A stretch of 64,000 nucleotides of DNA from Erodium maritimum (lineage: Eukaryota; Streptophyta; Magnoliopsida; Geraniales; Geraniaceae), in assembly GCA_963921825.1 (NCBI GenBank), contig OY997588.1:136431203-136495202 (forward strand), in the 5' to 3' direction. Positions 11,115 through 21,838 of this stretch are shown here, one piece after another. The stretch's first letter is position 1; every line of letters starts with the position of its first letter. Position numbers and translations under genes: made by a program. Below the pieces are notes generated by a model. It was not told the origin of the DNA and ran no database searches. It was given only the letters and a program-made list of their open reading frames with translations.

Positions 11115-14100
11115 TGTAATAACCACTCCCGGTCAACGCCAGTCAAACCTGCGAAAAACAGGAAAATTTAAAAAATTTGAGTAGACACTGAATTGAACCG
11201 GAATTGGACCCCGAGGGTCATACCGGACTTAAGTTGACCCCGTTATCGACCAAAGTGAGTTCCGGGAGACTCAGGGCAACTTTTTGATCAATTTGGAAAA
11301 AGTTGACTTTTCGTTGGAAAAGTCAACCGAGCGACGTTTTGGTCCATTCGAGGACCGTTTTGGATCCAAAAAACTTAGTCGTCGTCGCAGCGGTCTTAGT
11401 TGAGCCGTTTCCTTGTACCCCGTGAATTTTCGTAATTTCTTGGAAAAAGTGCCCGTTCGGGGCCCGAAACGGCCGAATTTCGCGAATCTGACTGAAAATA
11501 TCTAGGAGATATTTTCCAAAAAGGTGGGGGACCCACATGACACTTTTCATGAATGTGGTGGAAGGAAAAAGGGAGGACAACTTTGCCCTTGACTTTAAAG
11601 AAAAGACAAAATGAAAAGGGGGGTATTTTGGTCTTTTTGCTATGTGTTAGTTTTGAAAAAATACAAAGATGAGTGTTGGAGGTGTTCGGCCATTTTGGTG
11701 AAAATAGGAGAGGTTTTTAGAGAGAGAAAATGCAAGGGAAGAAGGAGAGAAAAGAGAAGGTGTTGTTGGGGTTTTGACATTTCTCGATCATCCGTCCGGT
11801 GGATCGTCTCAACGATAGAAGATTCAAGCTCACATCGACATTCTCTACGGTGAACACCTAACCAATTTTCATTTTGTTAAGTTTGAAAATTTGGGTTTGG
11901 GTTAAAACTATTAGTTTTTGGTTGATTTTGAGGTGTGGGGTTCGTTGGAGGTGTTTTGGAACGAAGAGATGAACGTTTTCCGGTGACCGGAGGCTCGGGG
12001 GAGCTCCGGCCACCGTGTATGGTGGCTGGCCGGTTTTGAAGGGTGGCTGGCCGGAGTTAGGACCAGCCACCACCTTGGTGGATCGGCCCCAAACCGGCCC
12101 TAGCCACCCACGGCCAAAGGGGGTCGGGTGGGGCCCACATGCTCGGGTGTTCGGGTTTTGTGTTCGGGTGGTTTAGAACGTTCCCCGGACCATTTATCCA
12201 CAATCGAATCAAAATTTGGAATTAAATTGGAGAAGTTGTAATTAACGGGTTTTAGAAACTTTAAACGTTAATTATTTGACTTAGAAGTCGGAATTCGATT
12301 CCGTCAAGTGCGTTGGGTTCTTTGAATTATTCTAAGACCGTAGAAACGAAAATGGGGGCTTTCGGAGCCCCGGAAGGCATTTAACAAAAACTGGGCAGAT
12401 TCGCCATATCGGGCGAATCGGGCCTTTACGAGTCCTTTATCGACAATGTCGAGTAATTGGGAAGTTTGGGAGTGATCGACATTGTCGGGGTTAAGTTTGG
12501 GCATCGAGTTTAATGGTTTTCGGTTTATTCCTGCGAGTTGTTTAGTGACTTTAAATTGTGTTCCTTTAGATCGTGCCACGGACCGAGGCAAGGGAAAGCT
12601 GGGTGAGTGACTGAGTTCATCACCGGAGCTCGTGGTTTGGCTTTTGGGAGAACACGCACGAGGTAGGGAAAAGTAGCCGGATCTCGGCCCTGACTGGGGA
12701 AAGTTAACAGTAGAATTGCATGTGACACCGGGGTGTCGTGGGTTGAGTAGATTTATTTAACTATTAGAAAAGCATGATACGGGATTGTAGCGTTTATTAG
12801 AAAAGCATGTTACGGGAACTTAGTAATTATGAGAAAAGCATGTGACACTTAGTGATAATTGATTTACTGGAGGCATATGACCATGCCCGGAGGTTGATTG
12901 TGAACTTGTCGATATTAGGAGTACTGGAGGCATATGACCATGCCCGGAGGTTGATTGTGAAACTGTTGATATTAGGACTGTTGGGGGCTTGGTTAAGCCG
13001 GAGGTTGATTGATCTTTTGGTGTTTGGGTGGCCTTGAGAGCCCGTTCTATTATTGTTGAGTCTTGGGTGGCCATAAGAGCCCGTGCTATTATTCGTGTTT
13101 GGGTGGCCATGAGAGCCCGTACTTTACTGTTGGTATTTTAGCTGGCTTACGAGTTAGAGTCTCGGTAAGTTGCAAGCGTGTTATTATTGTTGAGTTTTGG
13201 GTGGCCATGAGTGCCCGTGGGGTCGTTGGACCCATATCTTTACCTTTGGTGTCTTGGGTGGTCATGAGTGCCCGTGGCTTACTGTTGATGTTTTGGGGTG
13301 GCCGTGAGTGCCGCGGGGTTGTTGAACCCGAGTCTTGACCGTTGGTATGTCTTGAGTGGCCGTGAGTGCCGTGGGGTTGTTGAAACCGAGTCTTGATCGT
13401 TGGTGTGTCTTGAGTGGCAGTGAGTGCCCGTGGGGTTGTTGAACCCGAGTCTTGATTGTTGAGGTGCCTTGAATGGCCTTGAGTGCCTGTGTTGTTGAAC
13501 TTGTTTGTGATTGTGTTTGTGATTGTGACTGTGATTGTGGTTGCCTGAGTGAGAGAGGTTAGTGAGACAGGTCGACCGCCTGGCCTGAGTGGTTCGGCAA
13601 AGCGCGTGAGTGAGAGAGGTTACTGAGACAGGTCGACCGCCTGGCCTGAGTGGTTCGGCAAAGCGCGTGAGTGAGACAGGTCGACCGCCTGGCCTGAGTG
13701 GTTCGGCAAAGCGCGTGAGTGAGACAGGTCGGCCGCCTGGCCTGAGTGGTTCGGCAAAGCGCGTGAGTGAGAGAGGTTACTGAGACAGGTCGACCGCCTG
13801 GCCTGAGTGGTTCGGCAAAGCGCGTGAGTGAGGGAGGTTACTGAGCAGCTGGTTTGCGATCCTTTGTGATCTTGTTTGGTGTGCGATTCTTTGTGATCTT
13901 GTTTGGCGTTGTGTAGTCTTTCTGTCGTGTCCTTGGAGGAGGTCGTCGATAGTTGTGTCGGGTCTACATTGCGTTATCGAGCGTTGAGTCTGTTGAGGAA
14001 AGTAACGGGTTGTGGGTTAGTTAGGTACTTGAGTTGGGGACTGTAGTCCCGGTGTTGGGTTTGGTTCTAGTGTTACTGACTTTTCTGCTAATTATGCCGT

Positions 14101-14414
14101 AGTCAGTCTGTTATCCGTGGTGGTGAGCGAACGCTCACCCCTAGCTGCTTTTCCTATAGGTACTGTTCGTGGGACGGACTAGGTGAGCTTCTCAAAGCTT
14201 ATGGAGCTAGGAGCGGAGTCCGGGTTTTGTTTTTGAGTCTAGTGACGGATACCTTGTACATTTGTCCACTTGTTGGGACGTGTTTTAAACTGTAATTATT
14301 ATTTTGTTGAACCAACTGCTTTTTTAAAGTGTTTAATGAAAACAGGTTTCAAGTGCTTTTATGTTTTTAAAACGTTCGCGTCCCTAGTTCGGTTCCTGAA
14401 ATTGGGGCATGACA
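11115..14414 (+). mobile_element. Second solo LTR of the same family (3,300 bp), TSD GTCGC
   Basis: It starts TGTAATAACCACTCCCGGTC and ends GGGGCATGACA. The flanks GTCGC (11110-11114 and 14415-14419) are a perfect 5-bp duplication. It is longer than its inverted neighbour because it keeps about 500 bp near 11540-12110 that the other lacks, and has an expanded tandem repeat at 13550-13852. It inserted 71 bp from the first LTR, sense to the host RRM gene. Together they mimic a giant palindrome, but the two separate duplications show two independent insertions. Confidence 0.88.
13550..13852. repeat. 48-61-bp tandem repeat inside the second solo LTR
   Basis: Five copies of a unit containing acaggtcgaccgcctggcct followed by gagtggttcggcaaagcg. 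Some carry an extra gagagaggttactg, so the period alternates. A related shorter repeat (gtcggatcaggctgtcgacc) lies at 9190-9330 in the partner LTR. Confidence 0.85.
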
Positions 14415-15282
14415 GTCGCGAGGATAATCAACGCGTTCAGTTGGGTAATGGGCAGGTTTCCATAAGCCCAATTGTGCCTGATCCAATTTTTGGATCTGGA
14501 GTAGCTAACGGGCCTATTGGATCTGGCCCAGTTAAGGTACACAGTTCTGATCCAATAGAGGTTGCGTCTGGGGTAGTTCTGACAAGTGGTGGCCCAGGCC
14601 CAGGTGCCCAGAAGTTGGACTGTAATCCGAGCTTCTTTGATATTTTTAAACGTATTGATAACGATTTGGGCACGACTGGTAGCGTGGGTTCAGGTCCAGC
14701 CACGCATGTCATTCAACCTCGGGATGGAGAACCAGTTTTGGAAATCGAGTTTCAAAGTAGTCCGTGGAAGGACATTCTTCTGAGTAAAAAAAGTATTCCC
14801 ATAGAAGTTCCAAAGAAACGTGGTCGTCCAAAAAAAGGACAGCCAAAAAAGACAGTTCCTCCAACTGTCTTTTACCAGACGAGAGCCAAAACATCGGCTG
14901 ATAAAAGGGGTCCTGCGGGAGGTTTCATTATGGATATTGCTAAACAAGGTAAAGAGGGAACTTGGAGCTTTAACAAACGTTTTGTGAAAAAGGTTGTTGC
15001 CAATTCCCCAGGTTTTGAATCCACTCAGCAGGTTGAGGTTGAGGAGGACGTCGAAGATAGCGAGATTGAGGTTATTCCGGAACCTGTTACGGTTTCTAAT
15101 CGCTTTCTCTGCTTGAATCCGGATAGGAAGTAGACAGGAAGAACGGTGCTTTGTTTAGTTTTGCTCCCTGTTTGTTTTTTGTTTTTTGTTGGCTTTATGC
15201 TTGTTTCGGGTTTGAAAATGTCCTTATAAGGATCGTTTTTCTTTTTCTTGCTTCGTTCTACTTTCTTGTAAAACGTTTGCCT

Positions 15283-15288
15283 AATAAA
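15283..15288 (+). terminator. Polyadenylation signal of the RRM retroposon
   Basis: AATAAA about 150 bp after the stop codon, followed within 15 bp by gaaaaaaagaga and then the (TA)n target. This fits a retroposed 3' end. Confidence 0.5.
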
Positions 15289-15569
15289 ATCTCTTCGAAA
15301 AAAAGAGATATATATATATATATATATAAACTTTCACGAGGGAACCTCTCTTAAAATGTAAACATGCGAACTCAACAACAACATGACACGTGTCACGCTT
15401 AAAAATGCTCATCTTTTTTTTCCCACCAAGTTAATTAATTTAATTTTTCCGATTTGTTTCAACTCCGATTTGATTTTTTTTTGCGCCAATATTTTTCTTT
15501 TTCCAAGATCTATCTATCAAGTAGTGTATTAAGAAAAAACATGTACGAAAAAAATTATGATAAACACAC

Positions 15570-16345
15570 AATTTGCAAACCACATATATCATATGCTCAA
15601 ACCATGTCACTGTTATTTGCAAACCATATATACAATATTTGCAAACTGTCTCATACATGCATAATCATACATTCCACATATATATTGGCAAACCACATCC
15701 CTTATATCCTCAAACCACCTCACTTATGCTCTCAAACGATATTTATCATATCCTCAAACTCATATCACTCATATTCTCAACTCACGTGTCTAATATTCTC
15801 AACCCACTTCACTTACAATCTCAAACAGCACACCTCGTATTCTCAAACCAACATACCTCATATTCTCAAATCATATCCCCCATATTCTCAAACCATATCC
15901 CTCATATTCTCAACTCGCATCACCATATTCTCAAACCACAACCTCCTATATTTGCAAATCACACTACACTTTTCTCAAACCAACATACTTCATATTCTCA
16001 AATCATATCCCTCATATTCTCAAACCAACATATTTCGTATTCTCAAATCATATTCCTCATATTCTCAAACCATATCACTCATATTCTAAAACCACAACCC
16101 CTATATTTGCAAACCACACCACACTTTTCTAAAACCACAACCCCTATATTTGCAAACCACACCACACTTTTCTCAAACAATATATACTATATTCTCAAAC
16201 CATGTCACTGTTATTTGCAAACCATATATATCATATTCGCAAAACACATATATCATATTCTCAAAGCACATCACTCTTTTCGCAAACCATATATACCCTA
16301 TTTTCAAACCGCAAACCATATATTTACAAACAGCATCACACTCTC
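15570..16345 (+). repeat. ~22-bp minisatellite (A3)
   Basis: Third copy of the ctcaaacca/tttgcaaacc minisatellite, again giving spurious open frames in two registers. Confidence 0.9.
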
Positions 16346-16347
16346 CC

Positions 16348-16625
16348 GCTCTTTTGATAGATGATAGCTTTTTTTTAGGTAAGAGATCCAGCAATCATAT
16401 CATGGGAACTTTTCCTAGCGTGACAGAGACAACTAATGAGTTGCTCGGCTATTGTGCCATGTGCCGCCGGTTCACTCCCGCTCATTTGATAGATGATAGT
16501 ATTTTTAGGTAAGAGATCTATAAATCATATCATGAGAACTTTTCCAAGCGTGGCAAAGACAACTAATAAGTTGCTCGGCTATTGTGCCCTGTGCAGCCGG
16601 TTCATTCCCGCTCTTTTGATAGATA
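16348..16625 (+). repeat. 131-bp tandem repeats upstream of the A3 ankyrin promoter
   Basis: Two copies (aggtaag at 16377 and 16507). Here one frame reads through the end of the minisatellite and the first repeat copy, giving MGTFPSVTETTNELLGYC. Confidence 0.8.
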
Positions 16626-17719
16626 TTATATTTTAATAAAGTTAAAGTACAAACGCTCTATATATATATCAATTCTATCTACCCATTCCACCACCCATCT
16701 ATTTTCTTTTCATCATCCATATATTCTAGGACAGAGTATGATTCAGAGCAGAGGAGAAATTGAGGAAGATGAAGTGTCTAAAGCACTTCGTCGATACTGA
16801 GGAAGATGAAGTTTCTGAAGCACTTCGCGATACTCTCCCTGTCATAGGTATATATTAAACATTTTTGTAGTACATGTAACTAGTTTATTAATGTTATACA
16901 AATGTATCAGTATTTGTTTTTTGAAACTTATATTGATCTTATGAGTGCAGACTATCAGCCTTTTTGTACCGCAATACAACAAGGTGACTGAGTGCTCGTG
17001 AAAGAGTTTGTCCACATTTATCCTGAGTCAATGTGGGTGGAGGTTGGTCCAGATCGGACCGCCCTGCACCATCTTTTTAGGGTTGGTAACATTACAATGT
17101 GGTGTCGTTTGGTGGATAATGTAAGTACTTAAAAATTTGTAATCCGGGATAAAAATGATTTTACATCGTTTGCTCTGCTAGCGAGCTATAACAACTATGA
17201 AGCTCTTGATTGTATGGATCGTATGATAAAAACGAACAAAGAGATGCCAAATATTGGCGACCACAACACTCTACCAGTCATAATGGCTTCAAGCAAAGGA
17301 TGCATGGAAGCTACGCGTAAAAAATTTCAGGATACATGTACACACGTACTCGACCCAGATTTCGGAATGATGGGGGTTGAATTGCTGGTGAATTTAATCA
17401 ATATCAGATTGTATGGTAAGATGATTGTTTATTTTCATGATATATGTTAACACATTTTCAAAGTATAGCCCTAGATCTCTTTTCTTTTCTGATAACAAAT
17501 TTTCGGATCCATTTTCAATCTACAGATTCAGCTCTATCTCTAATTTCTCAATTTCCCAAGTTGCTTCTTCATTGTTGCATTCAAGGAACACCACCTATTC
17601 TTGCACTCTCACATTCTCTATGTGCTCTCCACAATGATTCTGAGGATAAAAAGTCATGTAAGTTTATTTTATTATTTGTTTTAAATTATGAGCCAACCAT
17701 CCAAATGATATATATATAA

Positions 17720-19047
17720 AAGCTTTCACGTGCAAACCCCTATTAAAATGTGAACATGCGAACTCAACAACAACATGACACGTGTCACGCTTAAAAATGC
17801 TTATCTTTTTTTCCCACCAAGTTTATTAATTTAATTTTTCCCGCTTTGTTTCGACTCGGATTTAATTTTTTTTTGCGCCATTATTTTTCTTTTTCCAAGA
17901 TCTATCTATCAAGTAGTGTATTGCATATGTTTTGAAGTAAGAAAAAACATGTACGAAAAAATTTATGATAAACACACAATTTGCAAACCACATCTATCAT
18001 ATTCTCAAACCATGTCACTGTTATTTGCAAACCATATATGCAATATTTGCAAACTGTCTCATACATGCATAATTATACATTGCACATATATATTCACAAA
18101 TTACATCCCTTATATCCTCAAACCACCTCACTTATGCTCTCAAACGACATTCATCATATCCTCAAACTCATATTACTCATATTCTCAACTCATGTGTCTA
18201 ATATTCTCAACCCACTTCACTTACAATCTCAAACAGCACACCTCATACTCTCAAACCAACATACCTCATATTCTCAAATCATATCCCCGATATTCTCAAA
18301 CCATATCCCTCATATTCTCAACTTGCATCACCATATTCTCAAACCACAACCTCCTATATTTGCAAACCACACCACACTTTTCTCAAACCAACATACCTCA
18401 TATTCTCAAATCATATCTCTTATATTCTCAAACCAACATACCTCGTATTCTCAAATCATACTCCTCATATTCTCAAACCATATCCCTCATATTCTCAACT
18501 CGCATCACCATATTCTCAAACCATATCCCTCATATTCTCAACTCGCATCACCATATTCTCAAACCACAACTCCTATATTTGCAAACCACGCCACACTTTT
18601 CTCAAACCACAACCCCTATGCAAACCACACCACACTTTTCTCAAACATTTTTTCCATATTCTCAAACCATGTCACTGTTATTTGCAAACCATATATATCA
18701 TATTCGTAAACCACATATATCATATTCTCAAACCACATCACACTTTTCGCAAATCATATATGTCATATTCGCAAACCACAAACCATATATTTGCAAACAA
18801 CATCACACTTTTCGTACTTATGTCCACATATCCACACACGTATCAAAAAACACATCAAAACATATGCAATCCACTACTTGTTATAAAGCTCTTGAAAAAA
18901 TAAGAATATTGGCGCAAGAAAAAATAAAATCGGAGTTGAAATGAAACAGGAAAAATCAAATTAATAAACTTGATTATAACAAAATAGGGGGCATTTTCTG
19001 AGCGCGACACATGGTACAATCTGGTTGAGTTCGCAGTGCGAGTTTAT
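17720..19047. mobile_element. Unit A4: minisatellite element with inverted ends, inside ankyrin intron 3
   Basis: The left arm (17727-17938) and right arm (18855-19047) are imperfect inverted repeats of about 200 bp. Both contain gcgaactcaac, aagtttattaatttaat or its complement, the gcgcca/tggcgc block and the block around tattgcatatgttttga. Between them is the ~22-bp minisatellite. The ends lie in TA-rich DNA so no duplication can be fixed. This is the only copy with both arms; units A1-A3 keep the left arm and minisatellite but join the 131-bp repeat instead of the right arm. No coding capacity is credible; it is best seen as a non-autonomous foldback/MITE-like element. Confidence 0.7.
17975..18815 (+). 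repeat. ~22-bp minisatellite (A4)
   Basis: Fourth minisatellite block. It has one local duplication of a 44-bp step (ctcgcatcaccatattctca repeated near 18497-18565) not seen in the others. Confidence 0.9.
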
Positions 19048-19149
19048 ATATACTTCTTTTGAATTAAGAGCTAACCATATATATTTGTATAATTGTTTGT
19101 GTTTTTATTTTTTGCTTGGTTGTTCATTATTTGTGGTATGTAGTTTAAT

Positions 19150-19991
19150 GGGTTGTCAAAACATGCACTAATGTTTAGTCCACAAACGAAATACTGCACA
19201 ATGTTTTGTCCACGTCGTCTGGCTACTCTTATGAATTGTCCGCGCACTTCTGTTACAAAAGTGTAACAGCAGAACCTGAATTGACAATTGTTCCCTTTTG
19301 GTTTGAAATTCAAAAATAAGAATGAGTTAAAAGACTGATATACCATCAATTTTGCCCTTTTGGTTTGAAATTCAAAAATTCATATTTTAATTTAGAAAAT
19401 AAATAAAAATCAGAGTTTTTTTAAAAAAAATACAAAAAATCAGTTTTTTTTTAATTTTTTTTAATTTTAATTAATTTTTTATTATTTTTCTTTTTTCTAC
19501 CCAAATATAATTAAATAAAAAACTGATTTTTATGTATTTTTTAAATTAAAATCTTAATTTTTGAAAATAAAAATAATTTTTATAAATAAAAACTGAATTT
19601 ATAAAAAAAACTGATTTCTATGTATTTTTTTAAATTAAAATCTGAATTTTTGAAAATAAAATAGTTTTTATAAATAAAAACTGAATTTGTAAAAAAATTA
19701 TTTTATTTGTCTATTTATTTATTTATTTTGTTTGTTTTTTATTAGAAATGGTAGAATGGTAATGTCTCATGCAAAAGTCAAAAGGAAAAGTCAAAAGATT
19801 CATGATAATGGTAAAATGGTAATTTCAGTTATACTTTAACTGCACATGTATAACAGAAATGGAATATTCCATTAATTTTTCTAACAGAAGTGCGTGGACG
19901 ATTCGTAAGGGTAGCCAGACGATGTGGAAAAAACATTGTGCACTATTTCGTTTGTGGACGAAATATTAGTGCATGTTTTGACAATTATCCC
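19150..19991. mobile_element. Mutator-type MITE, 842 bp, near the 3' end of ankyrin intron 3
   Basis: About 110-bp imperfect inverted ends: gggttgtcaaaacatgcact at the left and the reverse of ...tgttttgacaattatccc at the right. Both arms carry the block cacaaacgaaata and cgtctggctac. The flanks tagtttaat (19141-19149) and tattttaat (19992-20000) are a 9-bp duplication with one mismatch. The AT-rich loop contains internal duplications (gtttgaaattcaaaaat twice; aaattaaaatct twice). The right flank ends about 20 bp before the splice acceptor of exon 4. Confidence 0.75.
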
Positions 19992-20019
19992 TATTTTAAT
20001 TGTATGTCTTGCTGAGTAG

Positions 20020-21638
20020 GTTTCTCCAAGTTTATTCATTGGATATTTCGAACTTGTGATCGTCATGGGGATGTTGTAGAATGGAAAGTTCCTTTTGATG
20101 TGCCTACCTTGTACAAGGAGGCAGGATGCCTCGTGAAAGTTGTATGCAGTCAAGTGTGTACGTACCACCCAGACGATCTGAAAAAATATGTCTATGCAGC
20201 GATGGTAGAGGCAGCTAAGGGTGGGCTTCTAGACTTCATCACGGAGATGCTGATCGCGAACCCCATTCTTCTTGATGCAAGAGTGGAAGATAAGTCTATA
20301 TTTTGGACTGATGTAGAGTTCAGAAAAGAGCATGTGTACAATCTTTTACACTGCTTTAGGGGTCGTGAGGATTCCTTATTGACTTGCAGAAATAGCGGTA
20401 AAAACAATATTTTGCATTTGGTGGCCCAGTTGGCACCGACTACTGAACCAGATCGGTCCTTCAGACCAACCTTACAAATGCAAAAGGAACTGCATTGGTT
20501 CGAGGTATTTTAAATTTCTTTTCCAATGTTAATCAAAACTTGTTGTTTTCGAACTTATTTTAATTAAAACCATGTCATTATGTAGGAAATCAAGAGCATG
20601 TGCAATCCGAAGTACGGGGATGAACTGAATAGTGATTGTTTAAAGCCTCGTGATTTGTTCTTGAGAACGCATGCAAAGCTCATTGAAGACGGAGAAAAGG
20701 CTATGAAAGATGCTGCTCAGTCGGCTAGCGTTGTGGCGGGGCTCATAATGGCAGTGGCATATGTCGCTTTAATCACGTTCCCCGACGGGAACAATAATGC
20801 TGGTTTGGCCATACATTTGGGCAAAACCTGGTTTACTACATTTACCGGTGCAAATACATTGTCTTTATATGCGTCAACTGCTTCTCTTCTGATGTTCCTG
20901 GCAATACTGACATCACAGTATTCTTTGCATGATTTTTCTACTAGACTTCCAAGGAAGTTAATGGTTGCCCTTATTGCTCTGTTTTGTGCTATCATCGGTA
21001 TGATGATTTCATTTGCTACGGGTTTGATACTAATGCATGGGAAGAAGGACTGTTATTTTTCCTTGGCGTTCTTTGTTGTTGGTCCGATCCTCATGTTGTG
21101 GTCATTAGTGACTTCTCTTCTGTGGCAGATGTTTTGGTCCACGTATGGACACACTCTCTTCCCCAAGAAGGTGATCATACAGAAGCATTATGTTGTCTTA
21201 ACTATTTCTTACACAACATCAATGAATTATCATAGCAAGATGTTCACTTTCAAGGCCAGAAAAAGACCCATGATAGAGCCTTTATTGCCGTTTGAGGCAC
21301 GTCATGAGAAAGTGAGCGTTGTTGTCGGCACGACCTCGCGTCAGATTGTGTTGAGTTTGTTTACCCGACTATTTGTGAAAGTCCAACTTGATGACCCAAG
21401 TAAAGTCCCAAGTTCTGAAGTTGTGGAAGGCAAGATTGCAGACCTTGATTCAAGAGGAGCCGTGGAAGCCCCCAAAGAAGACCCAAGTTCAAGAGGAGCC
21501 GCAAGAGGAGCCGTGGAAGCCCCCAAAGAAGACCCAAGTTCAAGAGGAGTCGTGGAAGCCCATAGAGAAGTCCCCTCTTCAGACGAAGATGGCTTGGAAA
21601 ACCCAAGTTTTAACCTCGTCAAACGTTGGAGGAGTTGA
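20020..21638 (+). CDS. Intact 3' exons: ankyrin-family C-terminal half with PGG domain and four membrane segments
   Basis: Exon 4 (20020-20504) carries the family motif series ...YAAMVEAAKGGLLDFITEML, NNILHLVAQLAP and LQMQKELHWFE. Exon 5 (20586-21638) has the PGG entry EDGEKAMKDAAQSASVVAGL, then four hydrophobic segments (coded at about 20720-20790, 20855-20925, 20955-21030 and 21045-21125). FPDGNN stands where the usual family motif is PGG(N). The tail (21440-21590) repeats EAPKEDPSSRG two to three times, a small in-frame tandem expansion. No stop or shift interrupts this half over about 1.5 kb, in contrast to exons 1-2. Confidence 0.8.
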
Positions 21639-21838
21639 AAAACCCTGGTTCTGTTGTTGAAGTAGACTGTTTTGTTGAAGTAGACTGTTTTGTTGAAGGA
21701 GTTTATTACCATCAAACCCAGTAGACCTGAATCTATTAGATGCAGTGAGAGATGCAATGGATAAGCTGTTCTATTCCATCGGCTCCTTATCTGTAGTAGA
21801 CTATGTTGTTGAAGTATTTTGTAGACTGAAGTAGACTT

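Larger units (their letters stand above)
7771..15133 (+). pseudogene. RRM + AT-hook protein of the plant LINE-ORF1 (BNR-like) type, interrupted by two solo LTRs
   Basis: The coding pieces are 7771-8619, 11044-11114 and 14420-15133. From the ATG at 7771 (an in-frame ATG at 7606 is also possible) a basic low-complexity N-terminus leads to an RRM at residues about 103-180, with RNP2 LFLYNF (8080-8097) and RNP1 VYFGFIMF (8194-8217). The last piece has an AT-hook-like KKRGRPKKGQPKK (14812-14850), an acidic stretch and a stop at 15131-15133. RRMs of this kind are known from ORF1 of BNR-type plant LINEs. No endonuclease/RT ORF follows: about 150 bp downstream come AATAAA and an A-rich end. One break remains: the RRM frame stops at 8509, while the frame matching the downstream pieces is offset by one base from about 8335, through a small indel or unrecognised intron. 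The protein may act with a LINE in trans, or be dead. Confidence 0.7.
15308..17715 (+). repeat. Array unit A3
   Basis: It starts in the (TA)n tract where A2 stopped. The order is the same as A1/A2 but clearly more diverged, with small indels in the minisatellite and separate lesions in the ankyrin exons. It is the only unit continuing into the 3' exons of the ankyrin gene. Confidence 0.85.
16738..21638 (+). pseudogene. Ankyrin-repeat/PGG-domain membrane protein gene, full exon set but disabled 5' half
   Basis: Five exons are supported: 16738-16847, 16911-17415, 17526-17657, 20020-20504 and 20586-21638. The borders tcat|gtaagt, gagtag|gt, cgag|gtattt and tgtag|gaa keep the phase (exons 3/4 share a split codon; intron 4 is 81 bp). 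The product belongs to plant ankyrin-repeat proteins with a C-terminal PGG domain (ITN1/ACD6-like), membrane proteins linked to stress and defence signalling. Exon 2 here does not have the A1/A2 frameshift but has TGA at 16989-16991 and TAA at 17130-17132; exon 1 has the TGA at 16798-16800. A TATA stretch (16658-16668) lies about 70 bp before the ATG. Intron 3 is 2.36 kb and holds two inserted TIR elements. The gene is probably non-functional as a whole; an internal start could still give the C-terminal half. Confidence 0.8.

Noticed and set aside
8620-14414. One giant foldback transposon
   Set aside because: Each arm has its own 5-bp duplication and LTR ends, and the central 71 bp continue the host reading frame. 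Two solo LTRs explain it better.
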